This document shows, piece by piece, positions 6,851-7,548 of a DNA stretch of 7,548 nucleotides; position 1 is the stretch's first letter; every line of letters begins with the position of its first letter. The stretch is from CAYFMP01 sp964344215 (GTDB lineage: Bacteria > Pseudomonadota > Alphaproteobacteria > Rhodospirillales > Casp-alpha2): assembly GCA_964344215.1 (NCBI GenBank), contig CAYFMP010000121.1, positions 1 through 7,548 of the forward strand, read 5' to 3'. The position numbers and the translations under genes were made by a program. Under the pieces are notes generated by a model, which did not search any database, was not told the origin of the DNA, and saw only the letters and a list, made by a program, of their open reading frames with translations.

Positions 6851-6976
6851 ATGGATGTAGTCGTCCTTCTCGAACATTCGTTTTTCTTGAAAATGGGTAT
6901 TATCGTGATCGGAACCGTCGTCATTGGCCTTTCCATCAACGCTTCAAGACCCACACCGCAAGTGGAGCGGAGGTAA
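6851..6976 (+). CDS. 41-residue single-pass membrane protein
   Basis: Not a recognised family. From the ATG at 6851 the chain reads MDVVVLLEHSFFLKMGIIVIGTVVIGL and then a short polar, basic tail ending in VERR. Residues about 14-29 are a good membrane helix, and the acidic and basic ends give it a defined polarity. GGAG at 6836-6839, 11 bases upstream, supports this start, and an in-frame stop at 6809 excludes a longer one. It sits about 55 bases after the proposed promoter start. Its TAA (6974-6976) overlaps the ribosome site of the next gene, whose ATG follows 4 bases later, so the two are almost certainly co-translated. It could be a membrane peptide that recruits or modulates a partner, or a small stress peptide; no evidence separates these. 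Confidence 0.6.
   Translation: MDVVVLLEHSFFLKMGIIVIGTVVIGLSINASRPTPQVERR
6969..6974 (+). promoter_or_regulatory. Ribosome binding site of the basic small protein
   Basis: GGAGGT, a strong Shine-Dalgarno, lies 6 bases before the ATG at 6981 (9 before the second ATG at 6984). It is embedded in the last codons of the upstream tiny gene, so it both fixes the start and points to translational coupling. Confidence 0.75.
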
Positions 6977-6980
6977 TTCG

Positions 6981-7169
6981 ATGATGACGGATCAAAACAA
7001 GCACGAACTCAAACCTCGCTCGGGCCAGGATCGCCGGAGCAAAAAGGATCGTCGTCAAAGCAAAGAACAACCGCCGCCCGGCGACGAACGGCGCAAGGAC
7101 GCCCGCCGATCCTACATCGACCAGCGTCAATCGGCCGAATGGCGGAAGATCGATTTGAAAGGCGACTAG
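6981..7169 (+). CDS. 62-residue highly basic protein with repeated G-x-[DE]-R-R motif
   Basis: No named family is recognised, though short RR-rich motifs of this kind occur in many alphaproteobacterial hypothetical proteins. The protein is hydrophilic and very rich in Arg and Lys. It carries two related blocks: SGQDRRSKKDRRQ (14-26) and PGDERRKDARRSY (33-45), joined by a Pro-rich linker and followed by DQRQSAEWRK. It has no membrane segment or signal peptide and no Cys. Such a composition could bind RNA, DNA or acidic lipids, which is inference only. The start at 6981 (or 6984) is set by GGAGGT; the frame is open further upstream to 6924 without a better site. It is coupled to the tiny membrane gene before it. 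The TAG stop is one base before the proposed left end of an IS481-type element, so the C-terminus may have been altered by that insertion. Confidence 0.75.
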   Translation: MMTDQNKHELKPRSGQDRRSKKDRRQSKEQPPPGDERRKDARRSYIDQRQSAEWRKIDLKGD

Positions 7170-7189
7170 ATGTGATGTCCCAACAGGTT

Positions 7190-7260
7190 GTTCATTCGGT
7201 CCGTCCCTGAGAAGCTGATGTTTGCAACAACAGAAGCTGATCAAGGGGGACCGAATGAAC
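7190..7260 (+). repeat. Inverted repeat sequestering the transposase start
   Basis: GTTCATTCGGTCC (7190-7202) and GGACCGAATGAAC (7248-7260) are a perfect 13-bp inverted repeat separated by 45 bases. The right arm contains the ATG (7255) and follows the purine-rich ribosome site (GGGGG, 7245-7249). In a read-through transcript the start region would be base-paired. This is the known protective logic of many insertion sequences against translation from outside promoters. Confidence 0.75.
7210..7241 (+). repeat. Short direct repeat in the IS leader
   Basis: AGAAGCTGAT occurs at 7210-7219 and again at 7232-7241, 22 bases apart, about two helical turns. It lies in the loop of the 13-bp inverted repeat. 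It may be a protein site (for example for transposase) or an old duplication. Confidence 0.5.
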
Positions 7261-7299
7261 GTTCGTAAGAACGCCCGTCTGACGCCGCGTGGTCGAGAA
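7255..7299 (+). pseudogene. IS481-type transposase, N-terminal fragment
   Basis: Only the first 15 codons are recognisable as transposase. The frame stays open to the window end (98 codons from the ATG), but after GRE the sequence turns into Arg, Pro and Gly-rich text with no helix-turn-helix and no catalytic core, so the gene has probably been cut and joined to other DNA. A full IS481 transposase has roughly 300 or more residues. An intact but unusual protein continuing past the edge cannot be excluded from this window alone. Confidence 0.55.
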
Positions 7300-7548
7300 G
7301 ATCGCGGGCGTTCGGATGGCGATCCGACCTGCCCCCCTTGGCCGAAACCGACCGCTCAAGCTAGAGCGGTTCACGTCGATATGGAATCGCCGAGACGCGC
7401 TCTCCGGTCTCCTGGCAAGGAGCGGCTCGTGCAGCGATGCGGGGCCATCGGAAGCGGGTTGCGACGCCGTCCGGGGGGCCGGAGAACGCGCCCGCGGTCG
7501 GTTTTTCGGCCTTCCGGCGTCGTCGAGGAAGCTCGCCGATGCCCCACA
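7300..7548. other. Region after the IS remnant, no recognisable gene
   Basis: All three plus frames give Arg/Pro/Gly-rich text without a family signature, and the minus strand shows nothing better. Structure visible: a small hairpin at 7312-7327 (TCGGAT, loop GGCG, ATCCGA), a better one at 7351-7370, and an AGAGCG (7363-7368) to CGCTCT (7398-7403) inverted pair. It may be old element or intergenic DNA. Confidence 0.4.
7351..7370 (+). repeat. Hairpin ACCGCTC / GAGCGGT
   Basis: A perfect 7-bp stem (7351-7357 with 7364-7370) with a 6-base loop AAGCTA. No T-run follows, so it is not a typical terminator. The right arm can instead pair with CGCTCT at 7398-7403. The motif resembles the short palindromic repeats scattered between genes of many alphaproteobacteria, which is recognition from memory only. 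Confidence 0.35.

Larger units (their letters stand above)
7171..7299 (+). mobile_element. Left-end remnant of an IS481-family insertion sequence
   Basis: The stretch from TGTGATGTCC (7171-7180) to about 7299 looks like the left end, leader and first codons of an IS481-family element. The start of the transposase (MNVRKNARLTPRGRE) is the family's usual opening (MN-x-x-KNA-x-LTP-x-GRE). The leader holds a strong inverted repeat and a direct repeat. Beyond codon 15 no transposase sequence (helix-turn-helix, DRSSRP, DDE residues) is recognisable, and no matching right terminal repeat is in the window. The exact left boundary is a guess based on the TGTG start and the position just after the previous gene's stop. 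Confidence 0.6.

Noticed and set aside
5806..6860. Long open frames overlapping the peroxidase (minus 5806-6795; plus 5835-6860)
   Set aside because: Both give Arg/Ala-rich text without motifs, whereas the third frame holds the complete DyP active site. Their extension into the intergenic region has no ribosome site.
7420..7449. Text SPGKERLVQR in the frame of the IS fragment, resembling a second transposase N-terminus
   Set aside because: The likeness to TPxGRERLV is only a few residues, lacks the MN-x-x-KNA opening and is not followed by a helix-turn-helix, so chance is likely.

Overview
The window is high-GC DNA with dense, GC-rich codon use. The histidine kinase core resembles the alphaproteobacterial DivJ/PleC/PdhS type, and the rest fits a free-living alphaproteobacterium, perhaps of the Rhodospirillales. 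That placement is an inference from protein flavour and composition, not from a marker gene. No rRNA, tRNA or CRISPR array is visible.

Layout, left to right: (1) The left edge holds the 5' part of a minus-strand gene for an apparently exported, glycine-rich low-complexity protein. (2) After about 480 bases without a convincing gene comes a plus-strand membrane histidine kinase (CHASE4-like sensor, PAS, HisKA, HATPase) with no response regulator in view. (3) It converges, with a 16-base gap, on a minus-strand modABC operon for molybdate/tungstate uptake: modA, modB and modC, coupled by a TAATG junction and an 8-base overlap. (4) Upstream of modA, in the same direction, lies a class B (YfeX-like) dye-decolourising haem peroxidase. 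(5) Divergent from it, behind a good sigma70-type promoter, is a pair of tiny genes: a 41-residue single-pass membrane protein coupled to a 62-residue very basic protein with a repeated G-x-[DE]-R-R motif. (6) Directly after them is what looks like the left end of an IS481-family element. Its leader has a perfect 13-bp inverted repeat that buries the ribosome site and start codon, but recognisable transposase sequence stops after about 15 codons. The last 250 bases carry no recognisable gene.

How the genes fit together: modABC is a complete importer (binding protein, permease, ATPase) that would feed the molybdenum cofactor pathway; no ModE-type regulator is in view. The peroxidase is separated by 188 bases and is probably regulated on its own. 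The orphan kinase has a periplasmic sensor domain whose ligand cannot be read from the sequence. The parts that look least described are the tiny-gene pair with its promoter, the duplicated palindrome in the divergent region between that pair and the peroxidase, and the structured IS leader that abuts the tiny operon.
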